A stretch of 36,817 nt of DNA from Poindextera sp035604135 (GCA_035604135.1 DATNJB010000051.1:1-36817), one strand, 5' to 3'. Shown: positions 1-8,549, counted from the stretch's first letter. The notes: generated by a model not told the origin, from the letters alone. Made by a program: numbers and translations.

Positions 1-50
1 CCGCCGATCACGGCAACTGAGGCGGTTCCAGCTTTAGGTCGATGCGGGCG

Positions 51-581
51 CTAGGCTTGCGGCTTCAGGCCGGCGGCGAAGCGCTTCCAGTTGGCCACGT
101 AGCGCCCGGCTGCGCCGTTGAAGCGCTTCACGTCCTCATCCGTCAGCTGGCGCACGATCCGGCCGGGCGACCCCAGCACCATCGAGCGCGGCGGGATGTC
201 CTTGCCTTCCGCGATCAGCGTATTGGCGCCGACCAGGCATTCCTCGCCGATCTTCGCCCCGTTGAGGACGATCGAGCCGATGCCGACGAGGCTCCCGCGG
301 CCGATCGTGCAGCCGTGCAGCATCACCATGTGGCCGATCGTCACATTCGCGCCAATCGTCAGGGGCGAACCGGAGTCGGTATGAAGAACCGAGTTGTCCT
401 GGACGTTGCTGTTCTCGCCGATGGTGATCGGATCATTGTCGCCGCGCAGCACTGCGCCGAACCAAACGCTGGCGTTCTTCTTCAGAATGACTTTGCCGAG
501 GACGGCGGCGTTTGGCGCTATCCAGTATTCATCGTCCGCCGGCAGGGTGGGCCCGACCCCGTCCAAGGTGTAAACATTCAT
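51..581 (-). CDS. Gamma-carbonic anhydrase family protein
   Basis: This 176-residue protein is a left-handed beta-helix of hexapeptide repeats, of the gamma-carbonic anhydrase-like (YrdA/PaaY) family. Three histidines match the metal ligands of the family: His67 in VLHTD, and His84 and His89 in IGHMVMLHG. The early WFGAVLRGD and NVQDN motifs are also typical. Members are trimeric; some hydrate CO2 and others act on acyl-CoA or have no known substrate, so the exact reaction is open. The start is an ATG at 581 with an AAAGGA-like Shine-Dalgarno sequence about 9 bases upstream. The gene is divergent from the PhoH gene across about 284 bp. Confidence 0.9.
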   Translation of the reverse strand: MNVYTLDGVGPTLPADDEYWIAPNAAVLGKVILKKNASVWFGAVLRGDNDPITIGENSNVQDNSVLHTDSGSPLTIGANVTIGHMVMLHGCTIGRGSLVGIGSIVLNGAKIGEECLVGANTLIAEGKDIPPRSMVLGSPGRIVRQLTDEDVKRFNGAAGRYVANWKRFAAGLKPQA

Positions 582-865
582 CCGTCCACATCCTTTATTG
601 ATATTGCTCGCCTTGCTTAACCGTTCTGAAAGGCGGTTACCATCATTGTAGTCGGGCGATTCGAGCCGGCGGTCGCCGGTTCGGTCTCCACGGTGCGGAG
701 AGAGCGGTGTCGCGTTCGGTTGTCCGGCGGAGCTTCAGCCCGCCACGCCATAGGTCCAAGGGCCAGCCGCCCGGCGCGTCGCCCCAGTCTTCCCCCGCTT
801 CCCATTCATCCAGAGGGCAGTCCATCGCGGACCTGCCCTTTTTTCTTACCGGAACGGAGAGCTCC

Positions 866-1633
866 ATGGCCAAACGTGCGTGCAAGCGGCTGGTGCGCGA
901 AAGCGCGTTCGACGACGGGCGGGACTTCGACGATGGCAAGATCCGCCGCCTGCCGATCGAGCGCGCCTGGTCGCCGCTCGGTCACGCCGGCGTCGACGAC
1001 CGGGAGCAGGGGTACCTCAAGACCGTCAAGCCGAAGTCGCCCGGCCAGGCGCGGCTCATCGAGGCGATCGACGCGCGCAACCTCGTGCTGGCGCTGGGGC
1101 CCGCGGGCACCGGCAAGACCTATCTGGCGATCGCCAAGGCCGTGGAAGCGCTGGAAGCCGGCCGCGTCGGCCGCATCGTGCTCTCCCGGCCCGCCATCGA
1201 AGCCGGGGAGTCGATCGGCTACCTGCCCGGCGACATGGAAGACAAGCTCGCGCCCTACCTTCGGCCCCTCTACGACGCCCTCTCGGATCGGTTGTCGATG
1301 AAGCGGGTGCGCTCGCTCATGGCCGAGGGCGCGATCGAGATCGCCCCGGTGGGCTACATGCGCGGGCGCACGCTGAACAACGCCTTCGTCGTCATCGACG
1401 AGGCGCAGAACTGCACTTACGTGCAGCTCAAGATGCTGCTCACGCGGCTGGGCTGGAGCTCGACCATGGTGGTCACCGGGGATCCGAACCAGTCGGACCT
1501 GTTGCCGACCGTCTCGGGGCTCGCCGACGTCTCCGCGCGGCTCGAAGCGGTCCCCTCGATCGCTGTCGTGCGCCTCTCTGACCGCGACATCGTCCGCCAC
1601 CCGTTGGTTGGCGAAATGCTGGCCGTTCTGTAG
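866..1633 (+). CDS. PhoH family ATPase (short form)
   Basis: This 255-residue P-loop protein of the PhoH family has Walker A GPAGTGKT (residues 78-85), Walker B FVVIDEAQ (174-181), and the family motifs SRPAIEAGE, GYLPGD and VVTGDPNQSDL. PhoH-like proteins are cytoplasmic ATPases linked to RNA metabolism and are often fused to or beside nucleases. This form lacks the longer N-terminal region of the roughly 320-residue PhoH (YbeZ) and is not beside ybeY. The frame is open upstream to 707, but the ATG at 866 has GGAGA 5 bases upstream and the preceding 53 codons look non-coding. No substrate can be inferred from the neighbours. Confidence 0.88.
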   Translation: MAKRACKRLVRESAFDDGRDFDDGKIRRLPIERAWSPLGHAGVDDREQGYLKTVKPKSPGQARLIEAIDARNLVLALGPAGTGKTYLAIAKAVEALEAGRVGRIVLSRPAIEAGESIGYLPGDMEDKLAPYLRPLYDALSDRLSMKRVRSLMAEGAIEIAPVGYMRGRTLNNAFVVIDEAQNCTYVQLKMLLTRLGWSSTMVVTGDPNQSDLLPTVSGLADVSARLEAVPSIAVVRLSDRDIVRHPLVGEMLAVL

Positions 1634-1769
1634 CGTCCCCGCGGCAGCCCGTTATGGGAGAGAAATCACCAAGCTCGCTATGGGCGCGAAGCTGGCCCGA
1701 CTTGGACCCGCTGGCGAACCTCGCCTCCTTGGCGGCCAGGCGCAGAGAGGCGCCGAGCCGTCGGGCGTC

Positions 1770-1976
1770 TCAGGCGTCCAGGTCTTCGGCGAGGATTGCC
1801 ATTTCGAACAGGAACGAGCCGGCTTCGTCTTCGTCCTCGTAGACGACGCCGATGAATTCGCCCTTGAGCTCCACCTCGGCGGAGTCCTTTTGCCGGCGCG
1901 CGAGAACCTTCACGTGCGGGTTGCCGAAGGTGCGTTTCAGGTGCGCCTCGACGCGCATGAGGTCTTTCTCGTCCAC
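1770..1976 (-). CDS. DUF3126 family protein
   Basis: This is a 68-residue acidic cytoplasmic protein of the DUF3126 family, whose function is unknown. It has no signal peptide or membrane segment. The start codon is GTG at 1976, supported by AGGAGAG (complement of 1985-1991) 8 bases upstream. It lies 69 bp downstream of cysE on the same strand. From general knowledge, this cysE-DUF3126 order is common in alphaproteobacteria, which suggests co-transcription and possibly a link to serine or cysteine metabolism. That link is an inference only. Confidence 0.85.
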   Translation of the reverse strand: MDEKDLMRVEAHLKRTFGNPHVKVLARRQKDSAEVELKGEFIGVVYEDEDEAGSFLFEMAILAEDLDA

Positions 1977-2045
1977 GGGCGAGGCTCTCCTAGGCCTGAC
2001 GGCAAATCGGGCGCGACCCTAGCCCCATTCGCGGGCCGGGCAAGC

Positions 2046-2882
2046 TCAGATCGAATAGTCCGGAGCGTAGGCATCCTCGGCGAGCGTATGGTCCATCGAG
2101 CGCGCCGGCTCCTCGCAAGTCGGGCAGTTGACCAGCCTTGCCGGCACGCCGACCGCGGTGCAGCCAGGGGGGACGTCCTTGAGCACCACCGCGCCAGAGG
2201 CGACCTTGGCGTAGTCGCCGATCGTGATGTTGCCGATCACCTTCGCGCCGGCGCCCAGAAGCACGCCGCGGCCGATCTTCGGGTGGCGGTCGCCACGCTC
2301 CGCGCCGGTGCCGCCCAGCGTGACGCCCTGCAGCATGGAGACGTCGTCGCCGATCACCGCCGTCTCGCCGATGACGATGCCGGTGCCGTGGTCGATGAAC
2401 ACCCCCTTGCCGATGCGCGTCGCCGGATTGATGTCGACCTGGAAGACTTCCGACATGCGGCTCTGCAGATAGAAGGCGAGCGTGTGGCGGTCCTGGCTCC
2501 ACATCCAGTGGGCGACGCGGTGGGTCTGCAGCGCCTGGAAGCCCTTGAAGAACAGGAAGGGCTGCAGATAGCCGCGGCAGGCGGGATCGCGCTCGAACAC
2601 CGCCTCGAGGTCGGCCTCGATGGCCGCGATGATCGCCGGATCGGACGCGAACGCCTCTTCGGCGTGCTCGCGCACGCTCATGGCGCGCAACTCCTGGTCG
2701 CCCAGCTTGCGGGCGAGCTGGTAGGAGAGCGCCGCGGCCAGGTCCTCGTGCTTGAGGATCGTCGCGTGCAGTAGAGAGGCGAGGCTGGGCTCGGTCTGCG
2801 CCGCGTGCTGCGCCTCGTTGCGCAGGGCCGCCCAGACCGGCGGCGTCGACTGCGGCGCCACCACCTTCAAGCGTTGCGGCAT
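2046..2882 (-). CDS. cysE: Serine O-acetyltransferase
   Basis: CysE transfers acetyl from acetyl-CoA to L-serine, the first committed step of cysteine synthesis. The 278-residue protein has the alpha-helical N-terminal SATase domain (about 15-130) and a C-terminal left-handed beta-helix. Asp150 (VDINPATRIGKG), His165 (FIDHGTGIVIGETA) and His200 (GDRHPKIG) match the catalytic and substrate residues of the family. The chain ends in Asp-Tyr-Ser-Ile; a C-terminal isoleucine is the residue that inserts into the CysK active site in the cysteine synthase complex. The ATG at 2882 has an AGGGGAGA Shine-Dalgarno 6-7 bases upstream. A CPTCEEP segment after the helix is not part of the catalytic core. 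Confidence 0.95.
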   Translation of the reverse strand: MPQRLKVVAPQSTPPVWAALRNEAQHAAQTEPSLASLLHATILKHEDLAAALSYQLARKLGDQELRAMSVREHAEEAFASDPAIIAAIEADLEAVFERDPACRGYLQPFLFFKGFQALQTHRVAHWMWSQDRHTLAFYLQSRMSEVFQVDINPATRIGKGVFIDHGTGIVIGETAVIGDDVSMLQGVTLGGTGAERGDRHPKIGRGVLLGAGAKVIGNITIGDYAKVASGAVVLKDVPPGCTAVGVPARLVNCPTCEEPARSMDHTLAEDAYAPDYSI

Positions 2883-3022
2883 CCAGTGTCTCCCCTAAGC
2901 TTCCCCCACCGGCATCCTCGCAGACGGGGTTTAACACCAACCGAAAGTGCGGGATCGCTCTCGACGTTTCCGCCCTTATAGCCCAGATGAGCCGCGCCCG
3001 GCCAATTTCAAGGGGATTGCGC

Positions 3023-3640
3023 TTGACCCTGACGCTTCCACCGGAGCCCGAATTCGGTCAGCCGATGGCGATCGGCGCCCGGAACGAGGGGGTCTTGCGG
3101 TTCCTGGCGCTCCGGCGTTCGGCCTCGGCCGCCACGCTGCGTGCGCCAGGACCTGACGAGAATGAGCTCGCCGACCTGCTCCGGCTGGCCGTCCGCGTTC
3201 CTGATCATGGAAAGCTTTTCCCGTGGAGATTCATCATATTGCGAGACGAAGCTAAGGTCGCCTACGTCCAGGCGCTCGAGCCGCTGGCGGCCGAGCAGCC
3301 GAATCCCGAGAAGGCGATGGCGGCGCTCGCCAAGGTGCGCAACCCCCCGGTCTCGGTCTGCGTCGTTTCACGTTTGCTTGAGGCGACGATTCCGGAGTGG
3401 GAGCAGCGGCTGTCGTCGGGCGCGGTCTGCATGACGCTGCTGACCGCCGCCCAGGCGGCGGGCTATGGGGCGAACTGGATCACCGACTGGTACGCCTACG
3501 ACGCCCGGGCGACGGCGGTGTTGGGGTTGACGGGCGAAGAACGGGTCGCCGGCTTCGTCCACATCGGCGCTCCGGCCGAGACGCCATTGGAGCGCGTCCG
3601 CCCGGTCGTCGCCGATCTGACCCGCACTTGGGCGCCCTAG
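3023..3640 (+). CDS. Nitroreductase family protein
   Basis: This is an FMN-dependent nitroreductase-superfamily protein resembling the YdjA/RutE-like branch. Seen in the sequence are the N-terminal FLALRRSAS segment (FMN phosphate-binding Arg-Arg-Ser), the helical region LLRLAVRVPDHGKLFPWRF, and GAVCMTLLTAAQAAGYGANWIT, the dimer-helix and nicotinamide-site segment. Substrates of this branch are poorly known. A TTG at 3023 has AAGGGGA 6 bases upstream and is preferred; an in-frame ATG at 2987 has no visible ribosome-binding site but would add only 12 residues. The stop TAG (3638-3640) overlaps tail-to-tail with the queF stop in a shared CTAG. Confidence 0.88.
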   Translation: MTLTLPPEPEFGQPMAIGARNEGVLRFLALRRSASAATLRAPGPDENELADLLRLAVRVPDHGKLFPWRFIILRDEAKVAYVQALEPLAAEQPNPEKAMAALAKVRNPPVSVCVVSRLLEATIPEWEQRLSSGAVCMTLLTAAQAAGYGANWITDWYAYDARATAVLGLTGEERVAGFVHIGAPAETPLERVRPVVADLTRTWAP

Positions 3641-4092
3641 CCGCGCCCGCGGTACGCAGCCACCCCCTGGTCCGGCAACCAGAGGCCTTCGGGCGCCGGG
3701 CCGGTCTGCCAGAAGACGTCGATCGGAATGCCGCCGCGCGGTTGCCAGTAGCCGCCGATGCGCAACCAGCGCGGTTTGGCGGTTTCAGTTATCCGCTTGC
3801 CGATGGCGACGGTCGTGTCCTCGTGGAAGGCGCCGTGGTTGCGGAACGAGCCCAGGTAGAGCTTCAGCGACTTGGACTCGATGAGCCAGCCGTCGGGCGC
3901 GTAGTCGATCACGAAGTGCGCAAAGTCAGGCTGGCCGGTGATCGGGCAGAGGCAGGTGAACTCCGGCGCGGTGAAGCGGGCGAGGTAGAGGCTATCGGCG
4001 TGCGGGTTCGCCACCCGCTCCAACACCGCCTCGTCGGGGCTGGCGGGCGGCTTGCTCTGGTGGCCGAGTTGAGTAAGACGCTCGTCGCTCAT
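3637..4092 (-). CDS. queF: NADPH-dependent 7-cyano-7-deazaguanine reductase
   Basis: QueF reduces preQ0 to preQ1 with NADPH in the synthesis of the tRNA base queuosine. The 151-residue length fits the single-domain (type I) enzyme. The catalytic cysteine is Cys49 in FTCLCPITGQPDFAHF with the proton donor Asp56, and the QueF signature ESKSLK lies at 72-77. An FHEDT segment follows at about 89-93. The ATG at 4092 gives the normal length; the open frame upstream of it is antisense to the SDR gene and is not used. It is divergent from the SDR gene across 72 bp. No other queuosine genes lie in this window. Confidence 0.95.
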   Translation of the reverse strand: MSDERLTQLGHQSKPPASPDEAVLERVANPHADSLYLARFTAPEFTCLCPITGQPDFAHFVIDYAPDGWLIESKSLKLYLGSFRNHGAFHEDTTVAIGKRITETAKPRWLRIGGYWQPRGGIPIDVFWQTGPAPEGLWLPDQGVAAYRGRG

Positions 4093-4164
4093 GGGCGGCG
4101 ACCCTAGCGCAGGAACGCTGCTCCCGACTATGGTCGCCTCACGTGACAAGGGAGGGTGCGGGCG

Positions 4165-4971
4165 ATGAGCGCGGCAGGCAAGGATTTCGACGGCGCGATC
4201 ATCGTCGTGACGGGCGCCTCGACCGGGCTCGGCCGCGCCATCGCCGTTCAGACCGCCGGGCGCGGGGCGAAAGCCGTCGTCGTCGACTACGCCTCGAGCG
4301 CCAAGGAAGCGGAGGAAACCTGCGACCTCGTTCGCAAGGCCGGCGCCGAGGCGATCGCGGTGCAGGGCGACGTCGGCCAAGACGCCGACTGCCGCGCGGT
4401 CGCGGCCAAAGCGGAAAGCTACGGGCGCATCGACGCGCTGTTCAACAATGCCGGCACGACCAAATTCGCCGGCCACGCCGACATGGACGCGGTGAGCGAC
4501 GAGGACTTCCTGCGCATCTACCGCATCAACGTAGTCGGGCCGTTCCAGATGCTGCGGGCGGCGCGCGCGCTCTTGGAAGCGACCGAGAGGCCTAGCGCGG
4601 TGGTGAACACGAGCTCCATCGCCGGCGTGGCCGGCATCGGCTCGTCGGTGCCCTATGCGGCGTCGAAGGGCGCGCTCAACACGATGACGATCAGCCTGGC
4701 GCGGGCCCTCGCGCCGAAGATCCGGGTCAACGCCATCTGTCCCGGCTTCATCGACACGCCCTGGTTCGGCAAGGGCATCGGCGCCGCCGGCCAGGCCGCC
4801 GTGCGCGAGCGGGCGGCGGCAGCGACGCCGCTGAAGGTCGCCTCCAGCGCCGACGACATCGCCGGAGCGGCGGTGTTCCTCGCCTCGCCGGCCGCCCGCC
4901 ACATCACCGGCGAGATGCTGCTGGTCGACGCCGGCAGCCACCTGAACTACTCACCGCTCGCCGCGCGCTAG
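4165..4971 (+). CDS. SDR family NAD(P)-dependent oxidoreductase
   Basis: This is a classical short-chain dehydrogenase/reductase of 268 residues. The Rossmann nucleotide-binding motif TGASTGLG is at 16-23, the NNAG motif at 94-97, and the catalytic residues are Ser150/151, Tyr164 and Lys168 in YAASK. The segment PGFIDTPW follows the active site as in most members. An aspartate (VVVDY, residue 41) at the end of the second strand suggests NAD(H) over NADP(H). The ATG at 4165 is chosen because GGAGG lies 9 bases upstream; a GTG at 4156 overlaps that site. The stop is only 7 bp before allophanate hydrolase, so the two are probably co-transcribed. The substrate cannot be told from sequence. Confidence 0.9.
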   Translation: MSAAGKDFDGAIIVVTGASTGLGRAIAVQTAGRGAKAVVVDYASSAKEAEETCDLVRKAGAEAIAVQGDVGQDADCRAVAAKAESYGRIDALFNNAGTTKFAGHADMDAVSDEDFLRIYRINVVGPFQMLRAARALLEATERPSAVVNTSSIAGVAGIGSSVPYAASKGALNTMTISLARALAPKIRVNAICPGFIDTPWFGKGIGAAGQAAVRERAAAATPLKVASSADDIAGAAVFLASPAARHITGEMLLVDAGSHLNYSPLAAR

Positions 4972-4978
4972 GGCGCCC

Positions 4979-6781
4979 ATGCCGGCGAGGTTTGAGCGAC
5001 AAAGCGCGACGGCGATCAGCGGGTGGGTCAACCGGCGCGAGACGCCCGCCGTCGAGATCGCGCGGGCCGCGCTGGAGCGCGTCGCGGCATACGAGCCGGT
5101 GCAACCCGCGGTTTGGATCGCCCGCGTCGATCCGGTCGAGGTGCTTGCGCGCGCCGCGGCAGTAGACGCGCGGATCGCCGCCGGTGAGCGCCTCGCGTTG
5201 GCCGGTGTTCCTTTTGCGGTGAAGGACAACCTCGACGTCGCCGGGCTCCCGACGACGGCCGCGTGCCCGGCCTTTTCCTATCGGCCCGATACGACGGCGC
5301 CGGTTGTGCAACGGCTGCTCGACGCCGGCGCGATCCTCGTCGGCAAGACCAACCTCGACCAGTTCGCCACTGGCCTGACCGGGTCTCGCTCGCCCTACGG
5401 CGCGTTGGGCTCTCCCTACAACCGCGTCTTCATCAGCGGCGGCTCAAGCTCCGGATCGGCGGTCGCGGTCGCGGCCGGCCTGGTCGCGTTCGCGCTCGGG
5501 TCGGACACGGCCGGCTCCGGCCGGGCGCCGGCAGCGCTGAACGGGCTTGTCGGGCTGAAGCCCACCAGGGGTCGATGGAGCACGCGTGGCCTCGTCCCCG
5601 CCTGCCGCTCGCTGGACTGCGTTAGCGTGCTCGCCAACACAACCGCCGACGCCCGGCTGGTCGATGAGACCGCGGCGGGGTTCGATCCCGAAGATCCCTA
5701 CGCTCGTCGGGAACCCGAGGTCGAGGACAGCGCGCCGGAGACGTTCGCATTCGCACTGCCGCCCCCCGCACAACTCGACTGGCTGGGCGATAGCGAGTCC
5801 CCTCGCCTGTTCCACGCAGTCACCGAACGGCTCCGCGCCATGGGCGGGCGCGAGGTCTCGGTTGATATCTGGGTCCTTCTCAAGGCCGCTGAGCTACTCT
5901 ACCGCGGCCCCTGGGTGGCCGAGCGCACCGCCGCTGTCGAAAAGATCTTGCGGCAGAATCCCGCAGCAATTCACCCGGTCGTGCGCGGGATCTTGGCCGG
6001 CGGGCTCTCGATCAGCGCGGTCGAAGCATTTCGCGGCGAGTACGCTCTGCGCGTCCACCAGCGCGCCGCGGAGGCGATCTGGGCGGCCGCCGATGTCCTC
6101 GTGCTGCCCACGACGGCGACGACCTATCGTGTGGACGAGGTGCTCGCGGAGCCGCTCGTGCTGAACGCCAACCTCGGCCGCTATACCAATTTCGTGAACC
6201 TGCTCGACATGAGCGCGATCGCGGTTCCGGCGGGGTTCCGCGAGAACGCGACAGGGTTCGGAGTGACCCTGATCGGGCCTGCCTGGGCCGACCGGCGCCT
6301 GCTTTCGCTCGCGCAGCGCTACGAAGAGATTGCCCCAATGCCCGCGTTCCCGCCCATCGAGACCGATAGCGTGGCGGCAGAGGTGAAGCTCGCTGTCGTC
6401 GGCGCGCACCTGGCCGGCATGCCGCTGCATTGGCAGCTGGAGTCGCGCGGCGCGAGGCTTGTCAGCCGCTGCAAGACCGCAGCCGTGTACCGCCTCTATG
6501 CCGTGGCCGAGTCCGTCCCGCCGAAGCCGGCGCTGGCGCACGTGGGCGCGGGCGGCGCCGCGATCGAGGTCGAGGTCTACGCTCTACGCCTTGAGGCATT
6601 CGGGAGCTTCGTGGCCGACGTGCCGCCCCCGCTTGCAATCGGCACGGTGACACTGGAAGACGGCAGCGCGGTGAAGGGCTTCGTCGCCGAGCCGCGCGCC
6701 CTCGCAGGCGCTGAGGACATCACAGGCTTCGGCGGCTGGCGCGCCTTCGTTAGCGCGCGCTCGTCGCCTCCGCGGCCCTGA
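4979..6781 (+). CDS. atzF: Allophanate hydrolase
   Basis: The enzyme hydrolyses allophanate to ammonia and CO2. The 600-residue protein has an amidase-signature domain (about 1-450) with the Ser-cisSer-Lys triad: Lys82 in FAVKDN, the glycine/serine loop GGSSSGSA (154-161) and nucleophile Ser180 in DTAGSGR. A C-terminal domain (about 460-595) of the allophanate hydrolase type follows, ending in GFGGWRAF. The presence of both domains separates it from general amidases. No urea carboxylase, urea transporter or cyanuric acid hydrolase is in the window, so the source of allophanate is unknown. It sits 7 bp downstream of an SDR gene in a probable two-gene operon. Confidence 0.93.
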   Translation: MPARFERQSATAISGWVNRRETPAVEIARAALERVAAYEPVQPAVWIARVDPVEVLARAAAVDARIAAGERLALAGVPFAVKDNLDVAGLPTTAACPAFSYRPDTTAPVVQRLLDAGAILVGKTNLDQFATGLTGSRSPYGALGSPYNRVFISGGSSSGSAVAVAAGLVAFALGSDTAGSGRAPAALNGLVGLKPTRGRWSTRGLVPACRSLDCVSVLANTTADARLVDETAAGFDPEDPYARREPEVEDSAPETFAFALPPPAQLDWLGDSESPRLFHAVTERLRAMGGREVSVDIWVLLKAAELLYRGPWVAERTAAVEKILRQNPAAIHPVVRGILAGGLSISAVEAFRGEYALRVHQRAAEAIWAAADVLVLPTTATTYRVDEVLAEPLVLNANLGRYTNFVNLLDMSAIAVPAGFRENATGFGVTLIGPAWADRRLLSLAQRYEEIAPMPAFPPIETDSVAAEVKLAVVGAHLAGMPLHWQLESRGARLVSRCKTAAVYRLYAVAESVPPKPALAHVGAGGAAIEVEVYALRLEAFGSFVADVPPPLAIGTVTLEDGSAVKGFVAEPRALAGAEDITGFGGWRAFVSARSSPPRP

Positions 6782-7191
6782 CGACACCGCCGTTGCGACA
6801 CTCGAGCCGACCGATGGCCGGCCCTCGCAGAGGGACCGCCAAGCGCCGAAAAATTGGGCGCCGGTCGCTATCGTCGAGGCGCTGTGGAGCTCGGCGCGGG
6901 CCGGCTTTCTTTATACCTGATTTACGGCGCGGCGCTCCTGACCACATCGACTCGCTAGCGCAAGGCCGGCACTTATCCGGGCGGATCGAAGCCGAGTGGA
7001 GGCGCCTACGAAAGCGGCAACCGCCACCAAACTCGCACAGCAAGTGGCCAGCCGCCGGCCAAGGGACCGAAACCATCGGCTCTAGAGTTGGCTGGATAGA
7101 CGGCATCCGAGAAGACGGCGTTTGGCGATCCCGGAGTCGGGGCCGTCATGCCGGCGTGTTCAAGCGGCCCGCATCAATAAGGGGATAGTCA
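6782..7191. other. 410-bp intergenic region upstream of porin
   Basis: This stretch lies between allophanate hydrolase and the porin. Open frames on both strands give arginine-rich, low-complexity translations without recognisable motifs and are judged non-coding. The centre (about 6900-6930) is locally AT-richer (TTTCTTTATACC). The last 15 bases hold the porin ribosome-binding site AAGGGGA at 7179-7185. It probably contains the porin promoter, but I could not place -35 and -10 elements with confidence. No clear terminator hairpin was found for the upstream gene. Confidence 0.5.
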
Positions 7192-8403
7192 ATGAGAAAC
7201 CTGAAGCTGATTTTCTGCGCCACGGCGGCATCGCTCGGCTTGACCTTGGCCGGGACCGCGGTTGCGCAGACCACCCCGCCGGCCGCAGCGCCTGCGGCCC
7301 CGGCGGCGCCCGCCGCCAACCCGATGCCGTACCCGTCGATGACGGCGCCGCTGGCGGCCAACCCGCAGCCAGCCGTGTTCGACGCCGGACCGCTCGGCAA
7401 GATCATGGTCGACGGCGTTCTTAGCGCGGACGCGCTGTGGCAGTCGAACCCGCAGTTCGGCCCGTTCGGGCAGACGCAGGACGGGTATGCCGACATCACC
7501 AACGCCCAGGTGATCCTCAACAAGACCGACGGGCCCATCCAGTTCTACGTGCAGGCCGGCGCCTACTCGATCCCGACCCTCGGCGTCGCCTATCTGAAGA
7601 CGTCGCAGCTGGACAACAACACTTACGGCTACGTGCCACAGGGGTTCGTGAAGATCGTCCCCAACTCGAACGTCAACATCCTGGTCGGCGCGCTGCCGAC
7701 GCTCGTGGGCGCCGAGTACGCCTTCACGTTCGAGAACTTCAATATCGAACGCGGGCTGCTCTGGAACGTGGAGCCGGTGGTCTCGAAGGGCGTGCAGCTC
7801 AACCTCTCGAAGGGTCCGTGGTCGGCGTCATTGGCCTGGACCGACGGCTACTATTCGAACACCTACACGGCGCTGTCCGGCCAGGTCACCTACACCTTCA
7901 AGAACAACGACACGCTTGAGTTTGTCGGGGAAGGCAACGTGGGCACGAACCACGTCGCGACCTTCGTGACCCCGCTCGCGGCCAACAACGGGCAGATCTA
8001 CGACCTCATCTTCACCCACACCCAAGGATCGTGGGAGTTCATGCCCTACGTGCAGTACCAGAGCACCCCGCGCGTCAGCATGGGTACGGTGACGCTCACG
8101 CCGAGCGGGACGACGTGGGGCGCCGCGCTGTTGGCCAAGTACAACTTCACGCCGACGATCAGCGTGGCGGGCCGCATCGAGTACATCGGCTCGAGCGGCG
8201 GGGCCAACCTGCTCGGTTATGGGGTCGGCTCGAACGCCTGGACGTTCACCATCACGCCGACTTACCAGAAGGGCATCTTCTTCGTCCGTGGCGAGCTGTC
8301 CTACGTCTCGGTGGGATCCGGAACGGCCGGCCTGTTGTTCGGGCCGAACGGGACCAGCAGCGACCAGGGCCGCGCGCTGGTCGAGACGGGCGTCATCTTC
8401 TAG
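7192..8403 (+). CDS. Outer-membrane beta-barrel porin (OmpL-like/porin-2 type)
   Basis: This 403-residue protein has an N-terminal signal peptide ending near TAVAQ (about residue 26), then a Pro/Ala-rich stretch (about 27-42), then a long run of alternating hydrophobic and polar residues typical of transmembrane beta-strands (for example VNILVGALPTLVGAEYAFTF, and WSASLAWTDGYYS). It ends in ETGVIF, the terminal phenylalanine recognised by the BAM machinery. The composition is rich in Gly, Asn, Thr and Tyr. It resembles OmpL-like beta-barrel porin-2 proteins common in alpha- and betaproteobacteria. The transported solute is unknown. The ATG has AAGGGGA 6 bases upstream and the gene is followed by a strong hairpin. 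Confidence 0.85.
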   Translation: MRNLKLIFCATAASLGLTLAGTAVAQTTPPAAAPAAPAAPAANPMPYPSMTAPLAANPQPAVFDAGPLGKIMVDGVLSADALWQSNPQFGPFGQTQDGYADITNAQVILNKTDGPIQFYVQAGAYSIPTLGVAYLKTSQLDNNTYGYVPQGFVKIVPNSNVNILVGALPTLVGAEYAFTFENFNIERGLLWNVEPVVSKGVQLNLSKGPWSASLAWTDGYYSNTYTALSGQVTYTFKNNDTLEFVGEGNVGTNHVATFVTPLAANNGQIYDLIFTHTQGSWEFMPYVQYQSTPRVSMGTVTLTPSGTTWGAALLAKYNFTPTISVAGRIEYIGSSGGANLLGYGVGSNAWTFTITPTYQKGIFFVRGELSYVSVGSGTAGLLFGPNGTSSDQGRALVETGVIF

Positions 8404-8454
8404 CGCCCGGCGCGCGGGGCCAAGCCGGCCTCGCCTCGAGTTCCGCGCCTTTCA

Positions 8455-8485
8455 GGCCGGGCCGCATCGCTTGCGGGCCGGCCTT
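8455..8485 (+). terminator. Intrinsic terminator hairpin of the porin gene
   Basis: An inverted repeat pairs 8455-8466 with 8472-8483 (11 pairs and one central G-G mismatch) around a 5-base loop, 52 bp after the porin stop. It is followed by TT but no long U-run, as is common in high-GC genomes. Confidence 0.55.
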
Positions 8486-8520
8486 CGCGCGTTCCCAGTC
8501 CAAACAACCGTTCGCGGGGA

Positions 8521-8549
8521 TTGCGCAGGGTCAGCGCGGACGGGATAAT
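8521..8549 (+). promoter_or_regulatory. Candidate sigma-70-type promoter for acyl-CoA dehydrogenase
   Basis: TTGCGC (8521-8526) and GATAAT (8544-8549) are separated by 17 bases, close to the consensus -35/-10 arrangement. It lies just after the porin terminator and about 78 bp before the ATG of the acyl-CoA dehydrogenase gene. It is a pattern match only. Confidence 0.45.

Noticed and set aside
707..865. In-frame N-terminal extension of the PhoH protein
   Set aside because: The 53 extra codons look random and the ATG at 866 has a good GGAGA site.
1608..2774. 388-codon open frame on the plus strand
   Set aside because: It is antisense to cysE and DUF3126, both clearly supported by motifs and ribosome-binding sites. 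Long antisense frames are expected in high-GC DNA.
3637..4941. 434-codon extension of queF upstream
   Set aside because: The added residues are antisense to the SDR gene and resemble no family; the ATG at 4092 gives the normal QueF length.
6793..7188. 131-codon frame before the porin
   Set aside because: The translation is Arg/Ser/Gly-rich with no motif, and there is no ribosome-binding site; the opposite strand frame is equally unconvincing.
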